From positions 34,448 through 98,447 of the forward strand of contig RSEH01000178.1 in NCBI GenBank assembly GCA_006503475.1: 64,000 nt of DNA, written 5' to 3'. How positions within the stretch are numbered: the first letter of the stretch is position 1; each line of letters begins with the position of its first letter. This document shows, one piece after another, positions 48,738 through 58,221 of the stretch. Origin of the DNA: Stentor roeselii. Its lineage: Eukaryota; Ciliophora; Heterotrichea; Heterotrichida; Stentoridae. The notes beneath the pieces are model-generated. The model saw nothing but the letters and a program-made list of their open reading frames with translations, was not told the origin of the DNA and did not search any database. The position numbers and the translations under genes were made by a program.

Positions 48738-49647
48738 GCTTTTAATAATGTGTAAATACTTAATTCTATAAGAAATCTAGTATTCTATTCTAAAATCATC
48801 ACATTTTAGTTAAATTCTTATGAAATTAAGGACTTAAACCGAAATAGCCAAGTATCATCTAAATTTATAAACTAAAGAATATTGAAAACCTGCTAAGATA
48901 AAGAATAGATCTTATTTATGAAGCTTTATTAAATTATTTTGTAAGTGCAAAGACTTATTATTTAAAAATACCAAATATGTGTCCTTTACAATGATTTACC
49001 TCAGGATCCAAACAATTTTCTTAGGAAGTTCTGCAAAGGTAGGACTGAGCATGATATACGGAGAGGCCCACACATCCTCCTCAAGAACTTCTTTCAATTT
49101 TAATTGGTGATTGTTGTATACTGCCTAATTGGACACGCTTTTCCTTCGGTGACCAGAAAATTATCTCATCAGAGAAAAGTACTTTGGAGGGAAAGACTGA
49201 CCACTACATCGCTATTTACCAAATCTTCATTTAATCTTCATGGCTTCATCAGCGGATGAGTCAAGACCTTGAGTTGTTGGCCTTCACAGTCTCTTCTCAT
49301 TTCCTGTTTCTCTTTATGAGTGATGTTTCTGAAGTAGTTAAAAATCTATGACTCATCAAAAGTGGCACTTTTCTATCCAGAAGAGATGTTTTCCAGGTCC
49401 ATTAATTTTGACTTAGTGATTATTACTCTTACTGGAAAGTGAGTCAATGCTCTGCACTAACATCATTAAAACAATAATAATTTTTTCCCAATCCTTTTTT
49501 CCCCTGCTACTTTTCTGGTCTTCTTTATACAGAAAGTCCTTAAACTAATAAAAAGTCCCTTTAAGGTTCACTAATCACTCAGAAAGTCCAATCAAAGAAC
49601 ATACTAAAATCCTGAAATCGTAGATAGCTTATTATTGAATAGTTATT
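48738..49647. other. AT-rich gap holding a decayed minus-strand gene
   Basis: 48738-48960 is AT-rich without features. About 48990-49420 has higher GC and reads as broken protein on the minus strand (next entry). 49480-49647 is ordinary 5' flank. Confidence 0.5.
48990..49420 (-). pseudogene. Decayed ORF, possibly a DDE-type (Tc1/mariner-like) transposase relic
   Basis: Minus-strand segments in different frames: IFNYFRNITHKEKQEMRRDC and GQQLKVLTHPLMKP (one frame, with TAG and TGA triplets), FSDEIIFWSPKEKRVQLGS (another), and KEVLEEDVWASPYIMLSPTF (a third). The order FSDE-x-x-F... then VWAS... recalls the VFSDE..F and VMVWA/G motifs of Tc1/mariner transposases. The fragments are too short and broken for certainty. 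No terminal inverted repeats were found by eye. Confidence 0.35.
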
Positions 49648-50643
49648 ATGGGGTGCAACGGTGGCAAGTTACTCGAGGTCCAGAAAACTATCGTCGTCAA
49701 TAGCGTAGTTGACTGCATTGAACGAAATGACTGTTCTCGCATCAAAGACTATCTCGAGATCTATGCAAGTTTAGACCGAACTGACTTATCAGAAGTAAAA
49801 GACAAGTACATAATTCATCATCGAGAAATGAAATTTTCAGTCCTTTCTTTTTGTCTTTGGAATGGAAAAGCTATTTCTTTTAAATACTGCTTAGAACGTC
49901 TCGGGTGTTCTTTTGAAAAAGTTGAGGAAAGTTATCAATCAATTCATATTTTCCCGATAAACTACATTTGTGAACAAGGAATGATAGAACTTCTAAAAGT
50001 CTACCTTCCTTATTACCTCGGGTACCTTGGAGCTCTTGACACATCTCAAAGAAGCTTTTCAGCGAGACTAGACAAGCAAAAAGACAATTACTCAACAACT
50101 AGTAATGCTGTTCAACTTGCTTGTTACAATGAGCATATCTCGATTTTATGTTATGTGAAAGATTTTTTTAATCATGAAGATCCACCCAATGAACTTGACT
50201 TGCATTACGTTGACCCTCAAACAGGTGACAATTGTGCTTTAATCGCTTGTCGGTCTTCAAACTTATCACTTCTTAAAGTAGTCCATGAAAAAATTCATGC
50301 GAATTTTCATATCAAAAACCTGAAAAGAGAAGGTGCTTTAGATATCATGGCAGAAGCAAGTGTTTTAACTCCTCAAAGAGTTTTTTTACCGTGTTTTGTC
50401 TACTTGGTTGAAAATGTGAGAGTTGATCTTAAAGAAAGTTATGAACGGGTCATTGAAATGCTGACTGACATTGAAATAATTCACTATCTTCAAAGAGTTT
50501 ACAAGAAATTCAGCTTAAGTCGCAGTGAAGGTGAAAGTTTTTTAAACACTCGAAAGCCTAAAGAGCAATCCTCAGTCTTAACATTTGACGAGGACTTAAG
50601 CGAGATAATAAAAGCGTCATACGAAGGTAGTATCTTAATTTAG
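49648..50643 (+). CDS. Predicted N-myristoylated protein with ankyrin-like repeats
   Basis: 331 residues. MGCNGGK at the N-terminus is an N-myristoylation and palmitoylation signal. The body has ankyrin-like helix pairs: FSVLSFCLWNGKAISFKYCL, FPINYICEQGMIELLKVYL, AVQLACYNEHISILCYVKD and CALIACRSSNLSLLKVVHE. Classical TPLHxAA signatures are eroded, so the fold is inferred. The C-terminal 60 residues are helical and acidic. It converges on calcineurin A with 11 bp between stops. A membrane-tethered scaffold is the simplest guess. Confidence 0.65.
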   Translation: MGCNGGKLLEVQKTIVVNSVVDCIERNDCSRIKDYLEIYASLDRTDLSEVKDKYIIHHREMKFSVLSFCLWNGKAISFKYCLERLGCSFEKVEESYQSIHIFPINYICEQGMIELLKVYLPYYLGYLGALDTSQRSFSARLDKQKDNYSTTSNAVQLACYNEHISILCYVKDFFNHEDPPNELDLHYVDPQTGDNCALIACRSSNLSLLKVVHEKIHANFHIKNLKREGALDIMAEASVLTPQRVFLPCFVYLVENVRVDLKESYERVIEMLTDIEIIHYLQRVYKKFSLSRSEGESFLNTRKPKEQSSVLTFDEDLSEIIKASYEGSILI

Positions 50644-50654
50644 CTCATCTAATT

Positions 50655-52052
50655 CTAACTATCAGGTCGTTTTTCATTTACCAAGTCCCACTCCTTCGCC
50701 TTTGTAAATGAATCAAGAGCTCCTTCTAAGGCCTTGTGTCCCATCTGAATAAGTCCCTTTGGAACTTTATTATCAGGGCAGAGCCCTTTAAGCTGCATAA
50801 TAATTTCTTTATCCTCTCTAAGTGTCTTAAACATTTTCATCATTTTGCTCATAGCTTTCACTTTATTCCTAAAGATCTCTGCCTTGCTTTCCTTGATCGA
50901 GTCCTTCAACTTCTCAACTTCTTCCCCAGCTGCTTCATTATTTGCCCCTTTAACATTAACCACTTGACATAAAATCTCTAAAACCTTTTCAATAACAAAA
51001 GGAATACTCCAAGAAAACAAGTCCATAAAGTTCGGCAAGATATAAGGATGTCCTGAATAATTAAACTGCTGAATATTCAGGTTGTTATCATCAAATTTAA
51101 TAATCGCGCCTTTGTTGTTATAAACATCGCAGTAGTTCGGAGCAGAAAAAATCGTGATGACGACTGGAAACTCGCCAGGTCCATTCCAAGTATGCATCTT
51201 GTATCCTTCCAACTGAGCTTCATGTGCACGGATCACAGTGAGTAATTTATTTCGCTTTAAAAAGGTGTTCACCGCATTCGCGTTGAAGAAATAACTGCAT
51301 CCTCGGACTTCATTCGACTTGTACTTCTCAGGCGACGACCCTGCCTCATTCGCCACCGGGTCAGACCAGAGAACATCACAAAAAAGTCCTTGTCTTGGAG
51401 GTTCATTGAAACGACTGACCCTTGCCAAGTCCTCTAAAGTAATAAGTTCAGGCGAGATCCCTCCATGAAGGGCAAGAAACTTCTTATTAATAATGCAAGC
51501 CAAGGGCAGTACATCAAAAGTCGCACAAGCGGCTTCATAGACTTCTAAGTCATACTTGTAAAGACATTCAGCTCTGAAGTTAAAAAAAGTCGTCATTTGT
51601 CGACACTCGTGGTTTCCTCGAATCATGAAAATGTTACCAGGGTGGTTTAACTTTAGACTGTAAAGAAGAAGAAGGACTTCCAAGGAAAAGGAACCACGGT
51701 CCACGTAGTCACCGAGGAAGAGGTACTTGTTTTGAGAGACGTCTCCTGCCAGGTCTAAAAGTTTGACCAGGTCGTAGAACTGCCCGTGAATGTCGCCGAC
51801 TACGGTGACTGGATATTTCAGCTCTAAAAGGTTTCTTTCTTTTCGGAAGACTTCTGAGACTTGACTGAAGATTGAAAGAAGGTCTTGTTTACTCACTTTT
51901 CCTTCCTTTTTCAGGTGATTTTTTAAGACTTGAGGGTCTGGAGGACCTCCTGCTCGGGGGAATAAGGATTGGACTGGAAGGAGTCGGTGAGGAGGAGCTT
52001 CCATTGTTTTCAGGTGACGGTCTTGTAAAGGGTCTGAGAGAGGTTCTACCAT
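50655..52052 (-). CDS. Calcineurin A (Ca2+/calmodulin-dependent phosphatase catalytic subunit)
   Basis: 465 residues from the ATG at 52050-52052 (three more upstream codons are open but start at TTG). Catalytic motifs GDIHGQFYDL, GDYVDRGSFSLE, RGNHECRQMTTFFNF, LHGGISPEL and FSAPNYCDVYNNKGAI are complete, with SAPNYC rather than PP1/PP2A's tail. After the domain come a calcineurin-B-binding helix, the calmodulin-binding region FRNKVKAMSKMMKMFKTLRE (human RNKIRAIGKMARVFSVLRE) and an autoinhibitory-like SFTKAKEWDLVNEKRPDS (human SFEEAKGLDRINERMPP). All regulatory parts are therefore present. Confidence 0.95.
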   Translation of the reverse strand: MVEPLSDPLQDRHLKTMEAPPHRLLPVQSLFPRAGGPPDPQVLKNHLKKEGKVSKQDLLSIFSQVSEVFRKERNLLELKYPVTVVGDIHGQFYDLVKLLDLAGDVSQNKYLFLGDYVDRGSFSLEVLLLLYSLKLNHPGNIFMIRGNHECRQMTTFFNFRAECLYKYDLEVYEAACATFDVLPLACIINKKFLALHGGISPELITLEDLARVSRFNEPPRQGLFCDVLWSDPVANEAGSSPEKYKSNEVRGCSYFFNANAVNTFLKRNKLLTVIRAHEAQLEGYKMHTWNGPGEFPVVITIFSAPNYCDVYNNKGAIIKFDDNNLNIQQFNYSGHPYILPNFMDLFSWSIPFVIEKVLEILCQVVNVKGANNEAAGEEVEKLKDSIKESKAEIFRNKVKAMSKMMKMFKTLREDKEIIMQLKGLCPDNKVPKGLIQMGHKALEGALDSFTKAKEWDLVNEKRPDS

Positions 52053-52198
52053 ATTTATCAAGAGTTTTTATGGAGGTTAGTTTGTATTTGTGATGATTGT
52101 TTTTGAATGGGAATAGGGAAGTGAATAGGAATGGATTTGGGTTTCTTATGGAATGATTTTAATGAAACGGCTGGATTTGTTGGAGTATTTTTGAGAAA
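52053..52198. other. G/T-rich 5' flank of the calcineurin A gene
   Basis: The + strand is G/T-rich (TATGGAGGTTAGTTTGTATT), that is C/A-rich on the calcineurin strand. No gene. Confidence 0.5.
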
Positions 52199-52399
52199 TT
52201 TGAAGAAGGAACTTTATAGAAAATTATTAAGGATATATTTTGTTTTAATTGATTAAATCATCATATTTATTCAAACTGAGAGGATATTAATGATAAATTT
52301 TGAAGAAGGAACTTTATAGAAAATGATTAAGATTATATTTTGTTTCAATCGATTTAATTATCTGATTCTCTTAAAATTTAGAGGATATTAATGATGACT
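52199..52399. repeat. 100-bp tandem duplication in a divergent promoter
   Basis: Two copies with an exact 100-bp period (52199-52298, 52299-about 52399). Both contain TTGAAGAAGGAACTTTATAG, AAAATnATTAAG, TATATTTTGTTT and GAGGATATTAATGAT; they differ mainly in the middle. It sits between calcineurin A and the large gene starting at 52493. Confidence 0.85.
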
Positions 52400-52492
52400 T
52401 GATTCATCTATGATTTTAAAAGACTTTTTCACAAGCCAAGGATTTTAACACTAATATTTAAATATTAGACTTTTCCATAATTTCCTGACACA

Positions 52493-55400
52493 ATGAGTAA
52501 AAACCTTGTCATTCGCAAAAGAATAAAAAAAATCATTGACCAAGATCATCAAGAGCCTTCGAAACAATTTAAAATTTCATCACTTTCAAGTCCTTTGGTG
52601 TCTCCAAAACGAGAAGTTAATTTAAAAGTAAACGACCTTCGAATGTTAATCAAGGAAGATCTGCGCAGAACGATGGATATTCACTCATCGAATCATTTGA
52701 CTCGTGATATCTCGCATTTGCAAGACAAGAAATTGACCTCGATGATATCTTTACCGATTCTTCCTACTGATATTGAAGTATTAAAAAAACTTTCGAAGTC
52801 TAATGGGAACAGTGAACATGTGCCTACATTCTGTAAACGTGAGACTTGTATTAGTGAAGCCACTTTGCATAGATCGAAAAAAAGTGAAGGTACTGAAAGT
52901 ATTGAAAAACTTCTTGGAAACCCGACTGGCCGGCAAGACATAAAAGAACTATGCACCTGGTTTCATTCAATGCTAAGTTTCCATCAAAATGCGAGCATCG
53001 ACACAATAATTCTAATCTACGACCAATGTGCCAAAGAACTCACAAGGCAAGTAGCAGTAAACTGTGTAGAACGAGGTGAACTTCTTCAAATTCTCTTCCG
53101 ATACCAAAACGACATATTTCATCGAAAACAAGAAGAAAACGAGAAAAAGCTCGAATCCGAAAAACAATCAATAGAAAAAGAATTCAAATCCTTCAAAGAA
53201 AAATCAAAAAAAAAGCAAAAAGAACAAGATCTGAAACTTTCAGCATATTTCAAGTTATTAGAAATCTCAAAAGTAGAAAAAGAAAAACTTCTCGATGAAC
53301 TAAATAAATGCAAACACAAATACAATGAATTCGCTCGAAAGTTCATGGATGAAGAAAAAGTCTGGCAACAGAAACATTACGCTTTATTGATGAAGTTAAA
53401 GGAAAACTACAGGCCTGTCAAAATTAGCAGTCATGAACTTTCAATTGTGAACTGGACTGAAAAGGAAAACGAGCCTAAAAAAGGAAAAGACACGGAAAAT
53501 GAATTCATTCAAAACGAAATCATTGAATATGAAAATCTTTGCATTCGAAATGAAATCGAAAATCAAGGGTTTTTAAGCCAAGTTGAAGAACAGGTTTTAA
53601 ACCCTGTGAAAATGTTAGAAATTTTTGAAAATCAGATAAATGAGGAACTTATTGAGGAACTTAAAGAAAACGATGAAAATCTAGAACTTTCTGATTTAAA
53701 AGAACTTAAAAACACTTTACCAGAGCCTTTAATAAACCCTTTAGAATCTCAAGGCTCTTTAAATATTCCAGAACATCAAGAAAAGCCTTCCCTGCCAACA
53801 ACAGTAGAAACCTCAACAGAAACCTTAAAACCCGAACTTTTCCAAACAATTCCAGAATCATTAAGTTGTTTCAGCTTATCTCAAACTGATCCCCCTAAAA
53901 CCCTCGAAATTTCCCTCGAAAACCAATTCAATTTCATCCCAGAGTCTCCAAAATCCGATTCTAACCGAAAGCCAGGAAATTCACGAAAACAAAAAAAACG
54001 TCTTCAAAAATCCACTCGAATAATCGAGATGAAAACAATAAAAGACCAAGAAACTCTTTTAAAACAAGACCAACAAGAGAAACAAGCTTCAGAAGTCCCA
54101 TTAAAGCTTTTCCCTGTGATAGACCGATTACGTCTGAATCTAACAGGAAGAGGAAATCTTACTTCTGCGAAAAGTGCAGAAAATCTCTCTTCTCCTTTAG
54201 GATCAAGAGAAAATCCTTGTTTTTTATCACCTGCGGACTCGAATGTTGTCAGTCCTCGGTCATTTGTAGAAGAATCAGAAGTTTTTAATAAGGAAGACTT
54301 GGAATTCGCTGATTTGATGCCTGAAGGTTGTGAGACTTTCTCTTGGAAGACTGGATTTTGTCTTGGATTCGAACAGGGCAGGAAGGAAGGCTTTCGTGAT
54401 GCAGAAATACTTGGAATTGAAGAAGGGAATTTCAGAAAAGCCTCTAGAAAAGAAGAGGATGTTCAGGATGAAACTAGGACTGTGGAAAGTAACAGAAATT
54501 CTTTAAGAAGTAGTATTTTGAAGAGAAAAGTTAATGAAGTCACCAAAATCATCCAGTTTCAGTTTAATCGACCGGAAAATACGAAAAAACAACACCCTGT
54601 TCATATGTTAATTACGAAATTGCTTATTAGTGGAGTTGGATTTTTGAAAAAATGCTCGTTGAGCAGGAAAATGGTCAATAAAGTTATTAGCTCGGTTTTA
54701 ATCAACTCTATGGCTAAACAGAGAAGTGGAGATGTTGTTGATAGTTTGGTTGAACAGCTTTATGATGACTTTTATCAGAAGTATGGGTTGAAAGCTGTTT
54801 GTGAGAAAAGGTTTATAGAATTGTTATCCTCTTTATTCGCTTACAGTGGTTTCCGAAGGATATCAGTATTCATTCGTTTCATCGGTTTCGGTGGTAAACT
54901 AGGTTTAAAAAACTACTCAAACAGAACCTTCAAGTTCTACTTAAACGCATTATCATTCATGATTTCATCTAAAATCGGAGTAATCATCGCATTCGACGAC
55001 ATATCAGACAAGCAGATGTTCCCAACACAACGAGCGATAGAATGCTTAAAAGAAAAAATCGAACCTCTAATAGAAAAGTCAAAATTTTCAGAAATTTTAA
55101 ATGAACTTCTCACATCCTCAGAAGTCGATAATAAAGGAATAAACCCTTTAGGACTAATAGAGCTCGAATTAGTTCTTCAAATGATTTCCGACGTTTATCA
55201 AGACTTTCAACTACAAGTCGAAGAAGGAGTTTCTATTTTATTCGAAACTTTCCAACTTCAAGAAGTTTTTTCAAGTGACTTTCTGATGTTCCTACGATGG
55301 ATTCATCGTGAAAAGTTCGAGTTTAACGAAGAAGACAGTAAAAAAGTAAAGTTTAGTCAACTGGCAGCTGAAATAAACTTAAAAGAAACGTATTCAATTT

Positions 55401-55702
55401 CAGAATTCACTGAAAAATCTCTGGACTTTAACCTTTTCAAGGTTTCTGATATTCAAAAATTTTTACCTGTGAGTAAAAAAAACCAAATCGATAAAAATTC
55501 TTTATTTCAAGATTTTTCTGAAGTAAATAACAGAGTTCAAAGTTCTATCAATGTAAATTCACGGTTAAAATCAGAATCAGGGCGAATTTTCCAGTTATGG
55601 AACTGTTTTGATGAAGTACGGCCTTATAACAACCACCTCGCTCTTACTCTTTTAAGTCTTGAGGTGGGGAGGATAAAGTCAGAACTTCCTTTAATCTATT
55701 AG
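52493..55702 (+). CDS. Large (1069 aa) coiled-coil protein with unrecognised C-terminal domain
   Basis: N-terminal 160 residues basic and Ser-rich. A short helical block at about 150-205 (LCTWFHSMLSFHQNASIDTI, CAKELTRQVAVNCVERGELL) is followed by coiled coil (about 205-300), then acidic and low-complexity linkers to about 640. The C-terminal 400 residues look folded and helical: VHMLITKLLISGVGFLKKC, YGLKAVCEKRFIELLSSLF, FIRFIGFGGKLGLKNYSN and FLMFLRWIHREKFEFNEEDS. No family recognised. The block NCVERGELLQILFRYQNDIF near 185 may be a small conserved motif seen in axonemal proteins; I am not sure. Its stop is 2 bp from that of the convergent carrier gene. Confidence 0.75.
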   Translation: MSKNLVIRKRIKKIIDQDHQEPSKQFKISSLSSPLVSPKREVNLKVNDLRMLIKEDLRRTMDIHSSNHLTRDISHLQDKKLTSMISLPILPTDIEVLKKLSKSNGNSEHVPTFCKRETCISEATLHRSKKSEGTESIEKLLGNPTGRQDIKELCTWFHSMLSFHQNASIDTIILIYDQCAKELTRQVAVNCVERGELLQILFRYQNDIFHRKQEENEKKLESEKQSIEKEFKSFKEKSKKKQKEQDLKLSAYFKLLEISKVEKEKLLDELNKCKHKYNEFARKFMDEEKVWQQKHYALLMKLKENYRPVKISSHELSIVNWTEKENEPKKGKDTENEFIQNEIIEYENLCIRNEIENQGFLSQVEEQVLNPVKMLEIFENQINEELIEELKENDENLELSDLKELKNTLPEPLINPLESQGSLNIPEHQEKPSLPTTVETSTETLKPELFQTIPESLSCFSLSQTDPPKTLEISLENQFNFIPESPKSDSNRKPGNSRKQKKRLQKSTRIIEMKTIKDQETLLKQDQQEKQASEVPLKLFPVIDRLRLNLTGRGNLTSAKSAENLSSPLGSRENPCFLSPADSNVVSPRSFVEESEVFNKEDLEFADLMPEGCETFSWKTGFCLGFEQGRKEGFRDAEILGIEEGNFRKASRKEEDVQDETRTVESNRNSLRSSILKRKVNEVTKIIQFQFNRPENTKKQHPVHMLITKLLISGVGFLKKCSLSRKMVNKVISSVLINSMAKQRSGDVVDSLVEQLYDDFYQKYGLKAVCEKRFIELLSSLFAYSGFRRISVFIRFIGFGGKLGLKNYSNRTFKFYLNALSFMISSKIGVIIAFDDISDKQMFPTQRAIECLKEKIEPLIEKSKFSEILNELLTSSEVDNKGINPLGLIELELVLQMISDVYQDFQLQVEEGVSILFETFQLQEVFSSDFLMFLRWIHREKFEFNEEDSKKVKFSQLAAEINLKETYSISEFTEKSLDFNLFKVSDIQKFLPVSKKNQIDKNSLFQDFSEVNNRVQSSINVNSRLKSESGRIFQLWNCFDEVRPYNNHLALTLLSLEVGRIKSELPLIY

Positions 55703-55704
55703 AA

Positions 55705-56568
55705 TTAGGAAATAAGACGCATTGTTAGTTCGAATGCTAGAAAAGTCGTGGCATTCACTGGAAAAGCTCTGAGCATGCAAGGCCAGAAACCTTTGTAGAA
55801 ACCAGATACTCCTTCATTTGCTAGAGTCGCGCGGAAACAGTCTATTATTCCTTTGTATCTTGGGTTTGACAGAGAGTCTGCTTGGAGCTTTGATTTTATT
55901 GCGTCTATTGGGTACCAGGGAGCCCAGTAGAAGTAACCGCTTAGTCCACCTGTTACGAAAAGTTTCCACATTTCGACGTCTTTTTTAGAACCTCCTGGCT
56001 GGATCAGGTAGTTGTGAACGATGTACTCATACACTCCAAAATAACTAGCAAAAGTCGCTCCTTCTCTAATAAAAGTGATTAAAAATCCCTTATACATCCC
56101 AGCAATTCCATGATTTTTCAAAATCTTCCTAATACAATCCAAGTCCGAGTGATAAAAAGGGTCACCCCTAGGATCAACTTTTCCCTGAACCTGCATTTTG
56201 ATCCTAAAATGTTCAGCAGGAGAAGAAACGACACTATTAGCCATTCCAGCAAGAGACCCACAAACAATAAAATCTTTAGTTTCCAGTTCTTTTCCCTTCC
56301 TTTTTTGCATGATTTTCTTAGAGTTTTCAAGTACTCCGAACTGAATCGAGACACAAGCGCCGACTCCTAAAACAGGAGCAAGTGAGCCTCTCCAGAAGGC
56401 AAGGAGTCCTTCTTGTTTAAGCATTGTCATAGCTGCTGAAATTGCACTGATTGGAGTGGAACTTGTCGCTTGTCTTACTTTAATGATGTCGAAAGGCTGG
56501 CCTGAAAGCACCTGGGCCACTCCTCCGACAGTCCCTCCGATAAATTCCTTGATCCCGAGTTCTCCCAT
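55705..56568 (-). CDS. Mitochondrial carrier (carnitine/acylcarnitine-ornithine branch-like)
   Basis: 287 residues with three repeats. Signatures are QPFDIIKVRQA (near 24), SPAEHFRIKMQVQ (about 112) and YPIDAIKSKLQAD (about 215). Gly-aromatic half-motifs follow each: GLLAFWRGSLAPVLGVG, GIAGMYKGFLITFIREG and GVSGFYKGFWPCMLRAFP. SPAE-x-x-R-x-K-M-Q in repeat 2 and FYKG..PC.LRA.P..A in repeat 3 are typical of the SLC25A20/A29/A15 branch, which carries acylcarnitines or basic amino acids. All contact triplets are intact. It is 17 bp downstream of the pantothenate kinase stop on the same strand, so the two genes share a compact tandem arrangement. Confidence 0.9.
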   Translation of the reverse strand: MGELGIKEFIGGTVGGVAQVLSGQPFDIIKVRQATSSTPISAISAAMTMLKQEGLLAFWRGSLAPVLGVGACVSIQFGVLENSKKIMQKRKGKELETKDFIVCGSLAGMANSVVSSPAEHFRIKMQVQGKVDPRGDPFYHSDLDCIRKILKNHGIAGMYKGFLITFIREGATFASYFGVYEYIVHNYLIQPGGSKKDVEMWKLFVTGGLSGYFYWAPWYPIDAIKSKLQADSLSNPRYKGIIDCFRATLANEGVSGFYKGFWPCMLRAFPVNATTFLAFELTMRLIS

Positions 56569-56585
56569 TTATAGATAATTACATG

Positions 56586-57506
56586 CTATTCAATGTCGAA
56601 ATCTTCGAATAAACTTCCGATTGCACCGAAGTAACCGTCGTGTCTCATGAATAAGGCTGTCGCTGTACCTTTTGACCAGTAGGTTACGGCGAATGAGATA
56701 CGGTCCATTATGTACTCGTATCCTCGTAAAAAGTTACCTGCGAAGCAGATCTGGTTTATGCCTTCTAGCTTTCCAGCTAGATAAGCGACATGTCCAATGT
56801 TATAAGCAATCATATGAATAATACTTTTCGCAACATCTTCTCTTCTAAACTTTTCACTAGAGTCCAAAGCCAGTTTCCCTAAAGAAACAGCCAAAGTAGA
56901 GTCCAAACTTGAGTCAATATCAGAATAAAGCAAGTCAACATTATCAGCATCTCCAATTTTACACAAATCTAAAAGTTCATCATAGCTCTTAACCCCTAAA
57001 AGCATCGTCGCAAGGCCAAGAGCCGTTCCCCCTCCAAGGCAAGTCCCCGTAGTTCTTTTGATACTTTCTCCAATTTTACATATCGAAACCCCTGAGCCAA
57101 TGTTGCATAAAATGCTTGGCAAAGGCATTGGATGAACTGAAACTTTTCCTTCTTTGAATGAAAACTTGAAGACTGGAGCTTTGAATTCCTTCATTACTGT
57201 TTTGAAACCTTTGAATAACGACTCAATTTCATCGATTTTTTTCACTTGCGTGTTTAGCTGCTCTTCGAAGAGGGAACAATATTTAAATGCGCCGCCTCCT
57301 GTTATTGATAAGGTTTCTGAATTGAATCCCAGGGACTTCATCAGGGAGATTAAAGAGAGAAGCTCGGAATTTTCGAATACTCGCAAATGAACTGAACCTA
57401 AAGAGGAAGGAAAATCGAGATCTGATGATGATGGCAGGTTGTCGATATAGGCTAGCTTTGATAAGGTTCCTCCTATGTCCACGGCGAATAAAAGTGACTG
57501 GTTCAT
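56586..57506 (-). CDS. Pantothenate kinase, eukaryotic (type II)
   Basis: 306 residues, close to the catalytic core of human PANK (about 340). Motifs: FAVDIGGTLSKLAYID (phosphate-1), LSITGGGAFKYC, PSILCNIGSGVSICKIG, TGTCLGGGTALGLATMLLG, IAYNIGHVAYLAG, ICFAGNFLRGY and YWSKGTATALFMRHDGYFGA at the C-terminus (human [21 protein letters not shown]). The enzyme phosphorylates pantothenate, the first and controlling step of coenzyme A synthesis; acyl-CoA feedback is known for the family. No mitochondrial presequence is evident. Intact, high confidence. Confidence 0.94.
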   Translation of the reverse strand: MNQSLLFAVDIGGTLSKLAYIDNLPSSSDLDFPSSLGSVHLRVFENSELLSLISLMKSLGFNSETLSITGGGAFKYCSLFEEQLNTQVKKIDEIESLFKGFKTVMKEFKAPVFKFSFKEGKVSVHPMPLPSILCNIGSGVSICKIGESIKRTTGTCLGGGTALGLATMLLGVKSYDELLDLCKIGDADNVDLLYSDIDSSLDSTLAVSLGKLALDSSEKFRREDVAKSIIHMIAYNIGHVAYLAGKLEGINQICFAGNFLRGYEYIMDRISFAVTYWSKGTATALFMRHDGYFGAIGSLFEDFDIE

Positions 57507-57780
57507 TATTAACAGAAATATTCGGATTATGGAAAGTTTTAGAGGTTTCGAGTTCGTGGATTTGAATTTTAATGAATTTTCGAAGTTAGTGATTTATTGG
57601 GTTTTTTATTGATTTTAATTTAGGAATCGAAAATTTTGGGGTTTTTTGAATTGGATATTTTTGGGATTATGGAATGAAAGATATAATTGTTTATTTTTTA
57701 TGTAAAAGGCTGGTTATAGTTTTATGTTTTTTTAATTTTTGGAGGATTTGGTATTTTGGTGTATATTTATAAAATTTATT

Positions 57781-58221
57781 ATGGCTCTTCAGAGAATCTT
57801 GAAAGAATTACGTGAAATATATTCTCATCCTTTTGATGGTTCTGCGGGTCCAATCGATGAAAATAACCTTTTTCATTGGACTGCAGTAATTTTAGGACCA
57901 AAAAATTCGCCTTATCATGAAGGTGTTTTTTTTTTCGAGATAACTTTTCCAGATGATTATCCTCGAAGTCCACCTTTAGTTTATTGTGTGAGTAAAATTT
58001 TTCATTCTAATTTCAAAGTAAATAATCTGATAAAACTAACAATCATTGAGAGATGGAATCCTTACTTAAGTATTTCACGATTCATATATGAGATTTTCAA
58101 GGCTTTAACTAATCCAGAGTTAGATTATTCCTTGAATGATGAAATCACTGAGATTTATTCATATGAAAGACAGAATTTTAACATAATAGCAAGAGACTGG
58201 ACGTTGAGATATGCTACTTAA
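57781..58221 (+). CDS. E2-like protein of the UBE2D type without catalytic Cys
   Basis: 146 residues from the ATG at 57781 (the open frame extends 14 codons upstream without ATG). Clear UBC fold: MALQRILKELREIYSHPFDG (UBE2D: MALKRIHKELNDLARDPP), LFHWTAVILGPKNSPYHEGV, FFFEITFPDDYPRSPP and the final helix ...RQNFNIIARDWTLRYAT (UBE2D: REKYNRIAREWTQKYAM). The active site HPN...GSICLDIL reads HSN...NNLIKLTII: the Cys is replaced by Lys, and no nearby Cys substitutes. It therefore cannot form a ubiquitin thioester in the usual way and may act like a UEV partner or inhibitor (inference). Confidence 0.88.
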   Translation: MALQRILKELREIYSHPFDGSAGPIDENNLFHWTAVILGPKNSPYHEGVFFFEITFPDDYPRSPPLVYCVSKIFHSNFKVNNLIKLTIIERWNPYLSISRFIYEIFKALTNPELDYSLNDEITEIYSYERQNFNIIARDWTLRYAT

